From the NCBI GenBank assembly GCA_963921195.1, contig OY992538.1:231253462-231317461 (forward strand): a DNA stretch of 64,000 nucleotides, given 5' to 3'. Under the pieces are notes generated by a model that saw only the letters and a list, made by a program, of their open reading frames with translations, made no database searches and was not told the DNA's origin. A program made the translations under genes and the position numbers. This DNA is from Pegoplata infirma. Taxonomy: Eukaryota; Arthropoda; Insecta; Diptera; Anthomyiidae. Below, in pieces: positions 52,466 through 62,660 of this stretch. Each line of letters begins with the position of its first letter. Position 1 is the first letter of the stretch.

Positions 52466-52707
52466 GAAATTATTATGATTTGTAATTAAAAAATTTTAAC
52501 AATAAATAAAAACATTTTATCATGCGGTCAAAAATGATTATATAATATATTTTAAGTTTCAGGCAAATCGATTCAAAAAAATGTCTGAGAATCTGAGGGT
52601 TTTTCTATAGAAAAAAATATCCAAGAGTCAAAAAAACTCTCAGAATCTCAAAAAATTTTTAACATTATAATGTTTTTACAGGACACAGGACATTACCTCA
52701 GTTTGGC
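52466..52707. other. AT-rich sequence with minisatellite remnant
   Basis: AATGTCTGAGAATCTGAGGG then TTTTTCTATAGAAAAA (about 52578-52660) is one or two units of the palindromic minisatellite. Otherwise nothing. Confidence 0.5.
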
Positions 52708-52715
52708 TATATAAC

Positions 52716-53418
52716 TAGGCTGGCCATTCGTACTGATTTTCTAAAAAGTGCACTGATCAAACAACGTTGTACTGATTTGTACTGATTTTTTATATATGTA
52801 CTGAATGTACTGATTTTTGAACATTTCAACATAAAAAAATCATTTTATTCCCAAATTCTATACAAAAACTTGAGTTTCCATAAAACACTCGTAAGTCGTC
52901 AGAGTAGTTTTTCAAAACATAAGTCGGACAATGAGACAATTTATAATGAATTAATTCTAAGGAGCTTAGAGTTTATGAGCCAAGAGGTTCCTTAACGCAA
53001 AAATATATCTGAGCATGAGATAGTTTTGATCTTCATAAATTTATATGAAAAGGCGCACAAAATCTGTGAGGTTTTCTATAAAGAAAGGTTTACGGAATGA
53101 TAGATTTTCTATATTTTTTTTAATATAATATAATTGCATGATTACAAAGTTAAAAAGTCCTCAGAATCTTAGAAATTTTCTTTTTCTGCACTAAAACGAT
53201 CAATACATTCTAATGAAGTTGTTTGAAGTCAACCCTATTTTCTGAAAAATAATGACAACAGTTTATGGCAAGTTTGTTAGTTCACCGAAATCTTTTGAGT
53301 GTTAAAAAAATCATCAGTGTTTTCCATAGAAAAAAGTTTTCAGAGAATTATTTCTAGAGAAAAAAAAAACATCAAACCTGGGCGTACTGATTTGAGTTCT
53401 GAATAAATGGTCACCCTA
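52716..53418. mobile_element. Probable hAT-type MITE with GTACTGATTT end repeats
   Basis: TAGGCTGGCCATTCGTACTG at the left and AATAAATGGTCACCCTA at the right give an imperfect inverted repeat (TAGG(G/C)TG(A/G)CCATT). The flanking 8-mers TATATAAC and TATACAGC share six bases. The left end carries repeated GTACTGATTT words, and CGTACTGATTTGAG is near the right end. The interior has minisatellite-like pieces. It appears old. Confidence 0.6.
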
Positions 53419-53426
53419 TATACAGC

Positions 53427-54067
53427 AGTAGTGGACATTTATGAAATTTCTACGTCAGCGGGCATTGCCTAAAAATTGCTGCTTGTGCATCGTCGACACA
53501 TGTACACAATTAAATTCTTTTGACTTTTCGCCTGCTACTTCCATACAAGCAAAAATGTTATGGTTAGCTGCTATATAAGCTAACGTCCAAAAAAAGGAAA
53601 ATAACAATTACTGTTTTAATTATCCCAGGAAATTTTTTTTTGGACAGATTTTTATTACAATAGATTCTTAAATATATTTAACGGTAATCACAACAAAATT
53701 TTCCATGTAAAATATTTTTTCTAAAAAACTACTTTCTCTCGAAAACTATTGCTTTTGGTAAAATTTTTTCATAAAAATTTTTTGTTAACCAATATTTTTA
53801 TTTTCACCAAATTTTTTTTTTTTTCACCAAAATTTTTTAGAATTTCATTAGTTTTTTTTATTAAAAAAATTGCTATCACAATTTTTTTTTATTTAATTTG
53901 TTTTATCAATTTTCTTTAGTAAAAACTTGTTTTTTCATCAAAAAACATATTTAAAAAAAAAAAAAAAAAATTATCAAAAATTTGTTTGCTCATTTGTTTC
54001 AACCAAAATTACTTTTTCACCAAGTTTTAACTTCTTCTGACAAAAAAAGTTTCATTTGTTTAACAAA
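53427..54067. repeat. T-rich low-complexity sequence with CACCAAAATTTTT words
   Basis: From 53700, degenerate TTTTCACCAAAATTTTTT / TTTTTCATCAAAAA repeats, partly the reverse complement of the GATGAAAAA type. The part before 53700 is unique and includes TCAGCGGGCATTGCC. No gene. Confidence 0.55.
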
Positions 54068-54362
54068 AATACAAAAAACAAGTAAAAGTGTTACCACGAC
54101 CACAAAACGGGACGGAATGAAAAACTTCGTATGACATAAAAATGTTTCATTTGTTTAATAAAAGTACAAAAAAAAATAAAAAATAGGGTTTTCAGAGCTT
54201 GGGTTATTTAAAGGAACTTTTTAATCCCTGATCCGGTTTTATCCATTCAGAATTTTCTTTAAAAAAAAAATATATAATCACCAAAAATAAGTTGAAATGT
54301 TTTTCACATTTTGAAGGGTATTCATTGATTCGACTAAGTCATCTTAAACTTTTTTACTTGTT
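54068..54362. mobile_element. Rearranged mini-me-like composite
   Basis: The left part is subfamily B in minus orientation (ACAAGTAAAAGTGTTA, ATGACATAAAAATGTTTCAT, GGGTTTTCAGAGCTTGG). The right part is a plus-orientation terminus (GAAGGGTATTCATTGATTCG, ACTAAGTCATCTTAAAC, TTTTTTACTTGTTTTT). Two ends facing outward with the middle lost suggests a deletion between two opposed copies. Confidence 0.6.
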
Positions 54363-54816
54363 TTTATGTGCAGTTCTTTGCATGAAATTGTTGTGGTTGG
54401 GTTTAAAATCACACTTTGGTTTAAAATGTGGTTAAAAAATAAATGCATATTGAAGGGGGAGAGTATAAAAATAAATACAAAAATATTTTGTTTTTGTTTT
54501 ATAGCTAAAAAAATTTAAAAGGTATAGCATAAAGCATAAATATTTGCAATTTTTGTTTGTTTTTATATTTTATTAAAATTTGAATTAAAATGTTTAAAAA
54601 TGGTTTAAATGATAAAAAATATATATTTTTTATTCTGTTGAAAATTAAACATTAATCGAAATTCTGATTAATATTTATTAAAAAATTAAAATATTTTTAA
54701 TCGACATTTAAAGTGTTATTTTAAGTTTATTCTAGCTCGAGGTCATTATTTCCTTTACTAATTAAAACTATGATATTCTCATAGAATAATTTTCAAGAAA
54801 ATTATTTTTCAGTTTT
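54363..54816. other. AT-rich unique sequence
   Basis: No gene or repeat recognised. Confidence 0.5.
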
Positions 54817-54819
54817 TAA

Positions 54820-55249
54820 AGGTGCGTTTACACGGGAGAGAAAACTGCTAGACAAAGACTAAAAAACGACTCTGTGTACCTGTGAATTTGACTTTTTCAA
54901 TAATTGTGTCAAATCAAATTCCTCTAAAACGTATTATTTCTTACCTTTTTTTTTGATACTGTTACAGATTTTTGGAAGATATTGATATTATTTTTGATTT
55001 GAAGTCTGTATTTTGTTTAATAAAAAAATTATAACGTAAACAAAATTTATATTTTTTAGAGATGATGGGGCACTTTTATGCATTTCAATTCCACTTTGAT
55101 TTTTGAAAGTGATTTCATTCCGAAAAAAATAATATTCGTTTTGCGTTTTACGAGTAAACCACTTTTTTCAAATCCCTATATTTAAAAATGTTAGAGTTGA
55201 CAAATTTTCGATTTTTCTTTCGAGATTTCTTTCTCGTGTGAACGCACCT
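54820..55249. mobile_element. PIF/Harbinger-type MITE
   Basis: Ends AGGTGCGTTTACACGGGAGA and TTTCTCGTGTGAACGCACCT make a 15-bp inverted repeat with one mismatch, extending loosely inward (GAGAAA / TTTCTTTC). TAA flanks both sides (54817-54819, 55250-55252), the TWA target of PIF/Harbinger. 430 bp, no transposase. A TTAA (piggyBac) target was considered, but the right side does not fit it. Confidence 0.72.
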
Positions 55250-55252
55250 TAA

Positions 55253-57048
55253 TTTATTTATGTTGGTAATTTTCCATTATCAGACAATAACAAAGCGAAT
55301 TTAAATGACAAATCGCTTATATTCAAACAAAAATATTAAAACATATTAAACTCTACATTCATTGAGAATTAGGAAATGCAAATTGTACAATCTCTTAGTA
55401 AGACCACGATCGTCAAATAAATCAAATCTATAGAAAAAAAATATTATTATAAAAAATAATAATCAAATAAATTGTATATTTCAAAAAAAAAATATTATTA
55501 AAAAAATGATAAAATAAATTAATCTAAATCAAATATGCAAAAACAGATTTCGATAATGTATCACTGTATTATTTTATACTGAAATCTCGTTCAAAACGAG
55601 ACAGTATGTTATGCATGAATTTACGAAAATTCCATATTAACATCATTAGAGATCATTTTACCAATAAATGCCTAGGGCTGTATATTTGAAATTTTATATT
55701 TTCATAATTTTAATAATGTTGTTAACAGCTAATTGTTAATTTATACACTTGAAATATAAACAAAAAAATAAAACAAATAATAAATTTACAAGTTGCAATA
55801 GTTTATTGCTACTTTGCCACATCCAGTAGAGCATATAATTGCCAAATCAAAACAAAAAAATAAAAAATATGTATAACATTAATAATAATTCAAATCACAA
55901 AAAAATTTTTAACCACAAATCAAAATAGAAAATAAGAGGAAGAAATATTGTTTTAAAACCATAGTGGAAAAAATGTTTTCACTTTATAAAAAAAAAAAAT
56001 CATAAAAAAAATTATTTTTAAACTATTTTCTTGGTTATTGTGGTCAACATTTCAATAATGTGTAACGGTCAAATAATTTTTTTTCTGCTTTTCTTTTATG
56101 AAAAATTAAACCCGGTGACTTACTTTTTTTATATGCATATTATAAAAAAAAATATTTAATTATATATAAAATAAAAATTACATACTTTCTTATTAAGTAA
56201 ACCGGTAGCAATAAACAAATTAAATATTTGTTTTAAAACGTTAAACCAAGTTAAAAATAAACTAAAACATTTTTCAAGTTTTTCAAAAGTCAGGTTTGTG
56301 CATGTAATTACATTAAACAAATTTAGCTTGTTAGACATGAATGGTAATTTTAAAATTATTATTTTGGCAAATTATTTGGTGAGAAATATTTTTTTTTTAA
56401 ATCATCATTAATAAACTTAAAATTATAGTAAAAAGCAAACAAATTAACAAATTAGAGTTAGTTTTTTAGGTGTTTTATGAATATAATTGTTTAAACCTAA
56501 TTTGTTAAATTGGGTTTTAGTCTACACTAAAGAAACAAAAATTTAGAGCCAATTAGGGACTGCATTCAGTATATTGACGGCGCCAGTTTCTTGAACAGAA
56601 AAATGCCAGCTAATAATCGGGTTTGCCTTTAAGCAACAAGTGATATTTATTCACAAAGTTTGGAATTAAATAAAAGCAAAAATTAAAAGAAAAATCATTT
56701 TTATGGGGGTTTCAAAATAACATTTCTGTGATTTTTTGGGGATATTCAAAATTGTATCTATTTAATACTACATTTTGTGTAATTAATATAGTGAAGCTAT
56801 TTTCGATTTTAATTTCGCTTAGCGTCGAGGTCGGAACAGTTGCCTTTTACGGTCAATATTAACACACAAAAATATTTGACTTGTGTTGCAATGTCGTTGG
56901 GGTTATTCTTTAACTGGAAAATCGGGAAACTACGAACTTTAACAAATGGTATCTTTTTATGTCAGAAGAACTGGGGACTTGATCAAAAAGTTATTTTGAT
57001 GAAAAAAATTGAGTTAAAAATTTTTAGATAGAAAAAAAATTATAAAAA
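55253..57048. other. AT-rich unique sequence, no gene seen
   Basis: Long unique stretch. GCAACAAGTGATATTTATTC and GACGGCGCCAGTTTCTTGAA near 56578-56650 are less AT-rich but contain no open frame of interest. It could be single-copy intergenic or intronic DNA. Confidence 0.5.
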
Positions 57049-57638
57049 ACAAGTGAGAGTGTTAAATTCGGCTGTGCCGAATCTATAATACCCTCCAACA
57101 GATAAAAAAAAAATAAAAAAAATTGCAGGGGCGCTTTTTTTTGGGGGGAGGGGGTCAGAAGGGGTCATTTGGGGGCACATAAACCAATGCGATAAATGTT
57201 TAAAAATTAATTTATTATGCATTTTGAGCTTAAGTAATTCAATTTTATCATTATTTAAAAACATTTTTAAAATCCACGCCCACAAAAGGGGGGCGGGCAA
57301 AAAAAAATATTTTTCGTATTTCCCAAGTCCAAGTGCAGGACCCTGAACTTTTTCTGGCATCAAATTGTTTCATTTGCTTAACAAAAATACAAAAAAACCT
57401 GAGAAAATATGGCGTTTTTCAGAGGTTAGTTAAGTTCTTCAGAGGGGAACTTTTTTCCCCCTGGTCCGATTTTCCCCATTTACAAACTTTAAATGCCTAG
57501 GACCAAAAGACATATTCGTGCCAAACTTCGGAAGTCTAGCTCTTTTATTTTGGACTGCATCGTGTCTTATACAGACGGACGGACGGACGGACATACGGAC
57601 ATTCTAGAAAAGTCTTAGAATCGATCATAGATCAATAA

Positions 57639-58836
57639 TAGAGTTTGCAAAACGATTAAAATCGTAATCGTAATCGCGATTAATCGCACCAATTAATCGT
57701 AATCGTAATCGACAAAAAAATCATGCGATTACGATTAAAATTTTTTTATGAAATACACTGTTTTTATAACGAATTTAAATCAGTTCCAAAATTTTTTGAA
57801 ACCAATTTTAAAGTGTCTATTAAAATTATTTGTCAAAAAAACTTAATTAGTGTTAAAAACGATTACCTTCGGGTTAATTTCAAACAAAAATCATTAATTC
57901 TGGAATGTTAAGAAACCCGGAAAGTTTTGATGGGTTGACCCATGGTTCATTTAACTTGTTTGTGATTTTTCTTTCCTTTTCTCGTAAAAGTCATTCAAAT
58001 TTATGGTAAAATTTAAATTCTGATCTCAGTAAATTTTAAAGAGTTTTGTTTTTAAAATATACTCAAAAGACTTTGGTCAACAAATTTGGGCATGAAATTT
58101 TGTAAAAAACTTTATTTTTTCATACTTTTACCGCTGGTTGACTAATGATGCCTTGTTAATTTTTTAAATAAATTTCCTCACAAGAGCTAACTGGCCATCG
58201 GCAGGTATGTTGACACGACCCCGCAGAAATTTTGGTAAACTGGAAGCAGCTTTGGAAAAAAATCATGATCCAAAGAGCGAATCTAAATCAGTCACAGTTT
58301 AGAGTACTCTTTAGTAGCAAAGATAAAAAGCTATTAAGACCCAGTAAAATCATGTCACTTTTCAGCGCTAATTGAAGAACTCTTTGTAGAGCTTATTTAA
58401 CCGCAATAAAGATGTAAAAAAATCTAGTATTTTTCTCCCAAAATCTTTTTGGTCATTTAAAAAGAGTTAAAGATGTCAAAAATTAAAGTATGTATGAAAT
58501 TTTATAAACAAAGAATTTTAATTATAAGTTTAAAAAAAATCTTAACTAAAAATTCTCAAGGACGCTGGAGCGCAATGTAATACTAAAAAAAGAGACCGGT
58601 GCTAAAATCTCGAATAATTTTTACTGGGAAGTTCGAAAGCTTTTAATTTTATTTCTTAAAAATAACAGTTTTTGTTCCTAAAAATACGTTCTAAAATGTA
58701 AATTTCAAAATATTTTTTTTTAAAGATATTGCAACTCAAATTATTTAAAAAATTCGATTAATCGTAATCGCGATTAACGGCAATTTTTTTAATCGTAATC
58801 GCGATTATGAAATATCTCGATTATTTGCAAACTCTA
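57639..58836. mobile_element. hAT-type MITE, GATTACGATTA-repeat family
   Basis: Ends TAGAGTTTGCAAAACGATT and ATTATTTGCAAACTCTA. The flanks repeat GATCAATAA (57630-57638 and 58837-58845), 8 or 9 bp depending on where the end is set. Both ends are runs of AATCGTAATCGCGATTA words. The interior (58200-58640) is a diverged version of the module in the MITE at 1310. 1198 bp; the frame at 57723-57911 is not a transposase. Confidence 0.87.
58220..58640. repeat. Module shared with the hAT MITE at 1310
   Basis: GCAGAAATTTTGG, GAAGCAGCTTTGGAA, CAGCGCTAATTGAAG, GCAATAAAGATG, TATGAAATTTTATAAACAAA, ATTATAAGTTTAAAAAAAAT and AAAATCTCGAATAATTTT follow the same order as 1660-2457 at roughly 65-70% similarity. 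The two host MITEs have different ends. Confidence 0.6.
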
Positions 58837-58850
58837 GATCAATAATATAT

Positions 58851-59836
58851 ATGGGGGTTTTCGTGTCAACTGACACAACTTTTGAAACCGATGTCTTCTG
58901 ATCGGGATGAAATTTGCACCAAAATTAGTCCTATTGGATAGTAGTTCAGACACAATTTTTCAATGAGATCGGTCAAGAACTCTCTGAGTTAAAGGGGGTC
59001 GAAATTTGACATTTTGGCCAAAGAGGTGTTGATTCTCATCCATGTAACTTCTTACCTATTGTTTTTAGCAAAATGTGTCCCAAAGAGTTTAGATAGCTAT
59101 TTCTTCAGTCTTTCGAAAAAAAATTAAAAAAAAAAAATTTTGATTTTTTTTCTTAAAAATCCAAAACTTTTTTGACTTTTTCCTCAAATTGAGCCCTTGA
59201 CCCCAATGAGGGGCCATATGGCCCCTCCCCACCGCCAACATTTTTTGGCTCGTGCTTTCTTTTTCGAACCTAAAAAAGTTAGAGGGTATCGCGGATCGAA
59301 ATCGAAAACTGGTTAGCTATCCCACGTCTAATAGTGTAAATTGAAGAACCGTTTTTTGTGTTCCAAAGTTAAAAAAAAAAAAAATTTCATAGATATCCCA
59401 CTCGCATCCTACTAAGCGACCCCACAGCTCTTAAAGAAAATTACCTAAGCTTCCTTTTGAATCAAAAAAAAAAAAAAAAAGGGCCCAATTTGAGGAAAAA
59501 GTCAAAAAAGTTTTGGATTTTTAAGAAAAAAAATCAAAAATTTATTTTTTATTTTTTTTATATTTTTTTTTCGAAAGACTGAAAAAATAGCTATCTAAAC
59601 TCTTTGGGACACATTTTGCTAAAAACAATAGGTAAGAAGTTACATGGATGAGAATCAACACCTCTTTGGCCAAAATGTCAAATTTCGACCCCCTTTAACT
59701 CAGAGAGTTCTTGACCGATCTCATTGAAAAATTGTGTCTGAACTACTATCCAATAGGACTAACCTTGGTGCAAATTTCATCCCGATCAGAAGACATCGGT
59801 TTCAAAAGTTGTGTCAGTTGACACGAAAACCCCCAT
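58851..59836. repeat. Near-perfect long inverted repeat (fold-back), arms ~350 bp
   Basis: ATGGGGGTTTTCGTGTCAAC starts the left arm, and GTTGACACGAAAACCCCCAT ends the right. Over the outer 265 bases I count three differences between the arms; the inner part diverges only at A/T runs. The loop (about 59205-59484) includes GAGGGGCCATATGGCCCCTC, itself a palindrome, and TATCGCGGATCGAAATCG. The site in the host element has no clear duplication beyond ATAT. No frame. Type unassigned; a hairpin RNA from here would be nearly perfectly paired. Confidence 0.93.
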
Positions 59837-59929
59837 ATACTTTATGGGGTCCCCGATCGATATTTCGATGCGTTACAAACGGAATGACAAAGTGAGTATA
59901 CCCCCATACTGTGGTTGGAGGGTATAAAA

Positions 59930-60095
59930 ATTGTGATGAAAAAATATATTTTTTTATGAAAAAAAAAAAATTATGAAAAAATATTTTTAATGAAAAAATA
60001 TTTTTGATGAAAAAATAAATGTAATGACAAGAAAAAAAAAATATAAAATTTTTTTTTTTTTTGATGAAAAAAAAAAATTATGAAAAAATTAGCTA
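59930..60095. repeat. (GATGAAAAAA)n array, block 2
   Basis: Repeated TTATGAAAAAAT / GATGAAAAAA words, directly after the mini-me-like end and directly before repeat E copy 3. Confidence 0.72.
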
Positions 60096-60195
60096 AAAAA
60101 TTATTATGCTACGTTTTATTCACCAGCACTTGAATAATTATCCAAGTTTAAAATCAAAGTAATTCTTATTTTCTTTTTTTAGTCGTTAGCTTATA
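60096..60195 (+). repeat. Repeat E, copy 3 (partial)
   Basis: ATGCTACGTTTTATTCACCA, GAATAATTATCCAAGTTTAA, TAATTCTTATTTTCTTTTTT and GTCGTTAGCTTATAT match the left half of repeat E, and stop where a TTTCGTGTCGTAATA end begins. Confidence 0.68.
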
Positions 60196-60387
60196 TTTCG
60201 TGTCGTAATACCTGTCGAACGATGGCTACAGAATAGTTGATTGTCTGAAAATATATGAAAAAATGCCTGCGAATTTTGTACTCTTGCCCAAAACATTAAA
60301 TCATGATAATGTTTTGCGGAAGATTTGGGTGTACTTGCTAAAGCAAAGTTTTTTTTAGAAAAAATAATGTTATATTACTTTGCTATT
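60196..60387. repeat. Left end matching the fold-back end at 61889
   Basis: TTTCGTGTCGTAATACCTGT then CGAACGATGGC is the reverse complement, with five changes, of GCCATCGTTCTGCAGCTATT ACGACACGAAA at 61859-61889. It interrupts repeat E. Whether 60196-61889 is one element with later insertions, or two pieces, is open. Confidence 0.6.
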
Positions 60388-60548
60388 CCATGCAAAACGA
60401 ATTGAAATATCAGTCGAGGACCCCATTAAAAAACCAAAAGAGCTGTACATTTCGAAAGTGAATGCAAAAATAAGTGCAAAAAAGTGTTTTTACATTTTGG
60501 AGAGTATAAAAAATTCGGCACCAAAGTACATAACACTCTCACTTGTAT
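60388..60548 (+). mobile_element. mini-me-like subfamily B remnant, internally deleted
   Basis: GAATTGAAATATCAGTCGAG then GACCCCAT is the core, and GGAGAGTATAAAAAATTCGG with CATAACACTCTCACTTGT is the terminal part. The GTCY block and interior are gone. Confidence 0.6.
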
Positions 60549-60639
60549 TATGTACATTTGATAAACAAATGGAAATTTTTTATGCAAAAAGCTTAGACTT
60601 GGTGAAAAAGTAGTTTTGTTAAAAATAAATGATTTTTTT

Positions 60640-61085
60640 TCACGAAAATAAAAATTATGTTAAACAAAATTTAATGAACCCAAAATTTTTGGTGAAAAAA
60701 AAATTTTGATGAAAAAAGGTTTTTGATGAATTTTTTGATGAAAAGAAAAATTTTTTGATGTAAAAAAAATTTATGAAAAAGAAAAATATAAAAAAAAAAT
60801 TTTTGGTGAGAAAAAAAATTTATAAAAATAAAAAAATAAAATAAAAAATAAAAATTTATAAAAAAAAATTTATAAAAAAAAAATTTGATGAAAAAACAAA
60901 AAAATTGATGAAAAAATTTTTTTTATTAAAAAAAAAATTGATGAAAAAAAAATTAATAAAAAAAAAAAATCATGAAAAAAAAAAAATTTATAAATAAAAA
61001 TAATTGATAAAAAAAATGACAAAAAAAAAAATTATGAAAAAAAAAATTTATGAAAAAAAGTTTGATGAAAAAAAAAATTTTTTTT
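60640..61085. repeat. (GATGAAAAAAATTT)n array, block 3
   Basis: About 450 bp of TTTGATGAAAAAAAA, AATTTATAAAAA and variants, the longest block of this type. It precedes repeat E copy 2. Confidence 0.8.
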
Positions 61086-61330
61086 GTTGAAAACTAATTA
61101 TGTTACTTTTTATTCGCCAGCTGGTGAAAAACGGTTTTATTCAACTCGAGGTGAATTATTATCGAAGTTACAAAACCAAGTTAAAAAAATTTTTGGTTTT
61201 AAGAAAATGAAAATAGTAATTCTTGTTTTCTTTTTCGTTAATTGTTAGCCTTTATAGTCAAACTGAGGTGGCGTCCTGCAACTTTTTTAAAATTAGACAC
61301 CAGCCTAAAAACATTATCATGTTAAAAATT
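61086..61330 (+). repeat. Repeat E, copy 2 (uninterrupted)
   Basis: TTATGTTACTTTTTATTCGC, GAGGTGAATTATTATCGAAG, TTTTTGGTTTTAAGAAAATG, AAACTGAGGTGGCGTCCTGC, TTAGACACCAGCCTAAAAAC and ATTATCATGTTA. It shows the empty-site form of the segment that is split at 13051-13462 in copy 1. Confidence 0.78.
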
Positions 61331-61373
61331 TTGCAAGGGCATCTTCAGTCTGCAACCAGTCGTTAAAGTGAGA

Positions 61374-61889
61374 AAAAATTAAGTTTTTTGACCAAAATTA
61401 CATGAATTTTGGTCAGTAGTTTTTAAACACATCCAACTCAAAAATTAGGATTTTTTCGCACTCTATGAGAAAAATATTTAATAAATTCCAAGAAAGTTAT
61501 TTTGGTCTACATATGCTGATTTTTAAACATAAAAATATTTTTTTTTTCAAATTGGTCCCAAAAGTTGGAAAATGTTAAGCATGTTATCTAAAAAATATTC
61601 AAAAAAAAAATTAAAGCACGATTTTGCTGATTAGAGATTTTGTTCCACAGATACTGGTCAGCATTTTTGGAACAAAATCGTGTTTTTATTTGTTTCTATA
61701 TTTTTTAGATCAATTTGATTAAAAAAAATAATTTTTATATTTAAAAATCAGCATCTGTATACCAAAATCGCTATTTTAGAATTTTTTAAAGTACGCAAAA
61801 ATTCATAATTTTTGAGCCGGATTCGGTTAAAAATTTCGGACATGAATTTTACTCCGTGGCCATCGTTCTGCAGCTATTACGACACGAAA
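61374..61889. repeat. Long inverted repeat (fold-back), arms ~230 bp, diverged
   Basis: ACATGAATTTTGG, TTTTTAAACACATCC, ACTCAAAAATTAGGATTTTT, TTATTTTGGTCTACATATGC and TGATTTTTAAACATAAAAAT on the left are mirrored by ATTTTTATATTTAAAAATCA, GCATCTGTATACCAAAATC, AAAAATTCATAATTTTTGAG, TTAAAAATTTCGG and ACATGAATTTT on the right. The centre is a second hairpin, CACGATTTTG ... CAAAATCGTG (61617-61682). Outer end CTATTACGACACGAAA. Confidence 0.8.
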
Positions 61890-62660
61890 GTTGAAAGTTT
61901 AGATTTGACAGGACGTCCTATTATATAATCAGATTAAGGCAGCGCCTGCGTCGTCATTTTAATTGATTAACAATTAAAGGCGTTTACGCCAATTAATCTT
62001 ATTTACTAAAAATAATAATATTGATTACTTTTAACAATCCCCTATACATATTTTGGTAATATGAGTACATAAATTTATCCACATGCGTTATTAAAAACTC
62101 ATTAGATTGTATAGGAAAAAAAAACCTTCAAATATTTTGCATTTATATTCGCAATTAACACCTGCATTTGTAAAATAGAAAAAGAAATACCAGAAAACAA
62201 AAACATTCTTTAACATACGTATGTTAAAGTCTTTTATAAAAAACATTAAAAAAAAAATATTAGCATAATATACACAGAGACAAGCATCTTATACTGTATG
62301 TATACTGTATGTAAAATACAGTGAGTGTCAAAAGTATAGATACAGGTCTATAGTACATGCAATTCATTAAAGACAAAGTTAACAAACCAAACCTTATTAG
62401 CAAAACGAGTATTATCTAAAAAAGTGTTGTGTAGGTAATTTAAAAAGCTTTAATTTAAGCTTAATAGCGTCCAGATTGAGTAAGTAATCAATGTGCCACG
62501 AAGGTCGAACTGGAAAATAAAATTATTTCTAGACATTTTTTAGAAATTTTTTTAAAACATTTTTAAGATGATTGCTTCAAATTCACAATTTTGTACTGTA
62601 ATATTTATTAAATATTTTTTTTTTTCTCAACAATTTTTTTTGCAGGAACCTCGAGCCGGA
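61890..62660. other. AT-rich unique sequence with a Tc1-like end
   Basis: TACAGTGAGTGTCAAAAGTA then TAGATAC at 62319-62345 looks like one end of a Tc1/mariner element, but the matching end GACACTCACTGTA is not in the window. A TAGATTGTATAGG stretch and others are unique. No gene. Confidence 0.4.

Larger units (their letters stand above)
57049..59929 (-). mobile_element. mini-me-like subfamily B, split by two insertions
   Basis: ACAAGTGAGAGTGTTAAATT, hairpin ATTCGGCTGTGCCGAAT, GCAGGGGCGCTTTTTTTTGG, CCACGCCCACAAAAGGGG, a GACGG microsatellite at 57576-57594, then the hAT MITE (57639-58836) and fold-back (58851-59836). It resumes with TACTTTATGGGGTCCCCGAT, the core TTACAAACGGAATGACAAAG and the end CTGTGGTTGGAGGGTATAAA. 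Without the inserts it is about 690 bp. Confidence 0.85.

Noticed and set aside
54820..55249. piggyBac-type MITE
   Set aside because: TTAA can be read at the left flank but the right flank fits TAA only if the inverted repeat is kept intact; TAA on both sides suits PIF/Harbinger better.
57040..57363. 107-codon minus-strand frame
   Set aside because: It is the first 300 bp of a mini-me-like subfamily B copy read backwards. Similar frames appear in the other B copies (1057, 2583, 3016, 3095, 6148).
62319..62345. Tc1/mariner element
   Set aside because: Only one end-like sequence (CAGTGAGTGTCAAAAGTA) was found. The partner end is not in the window, so an element is not called.
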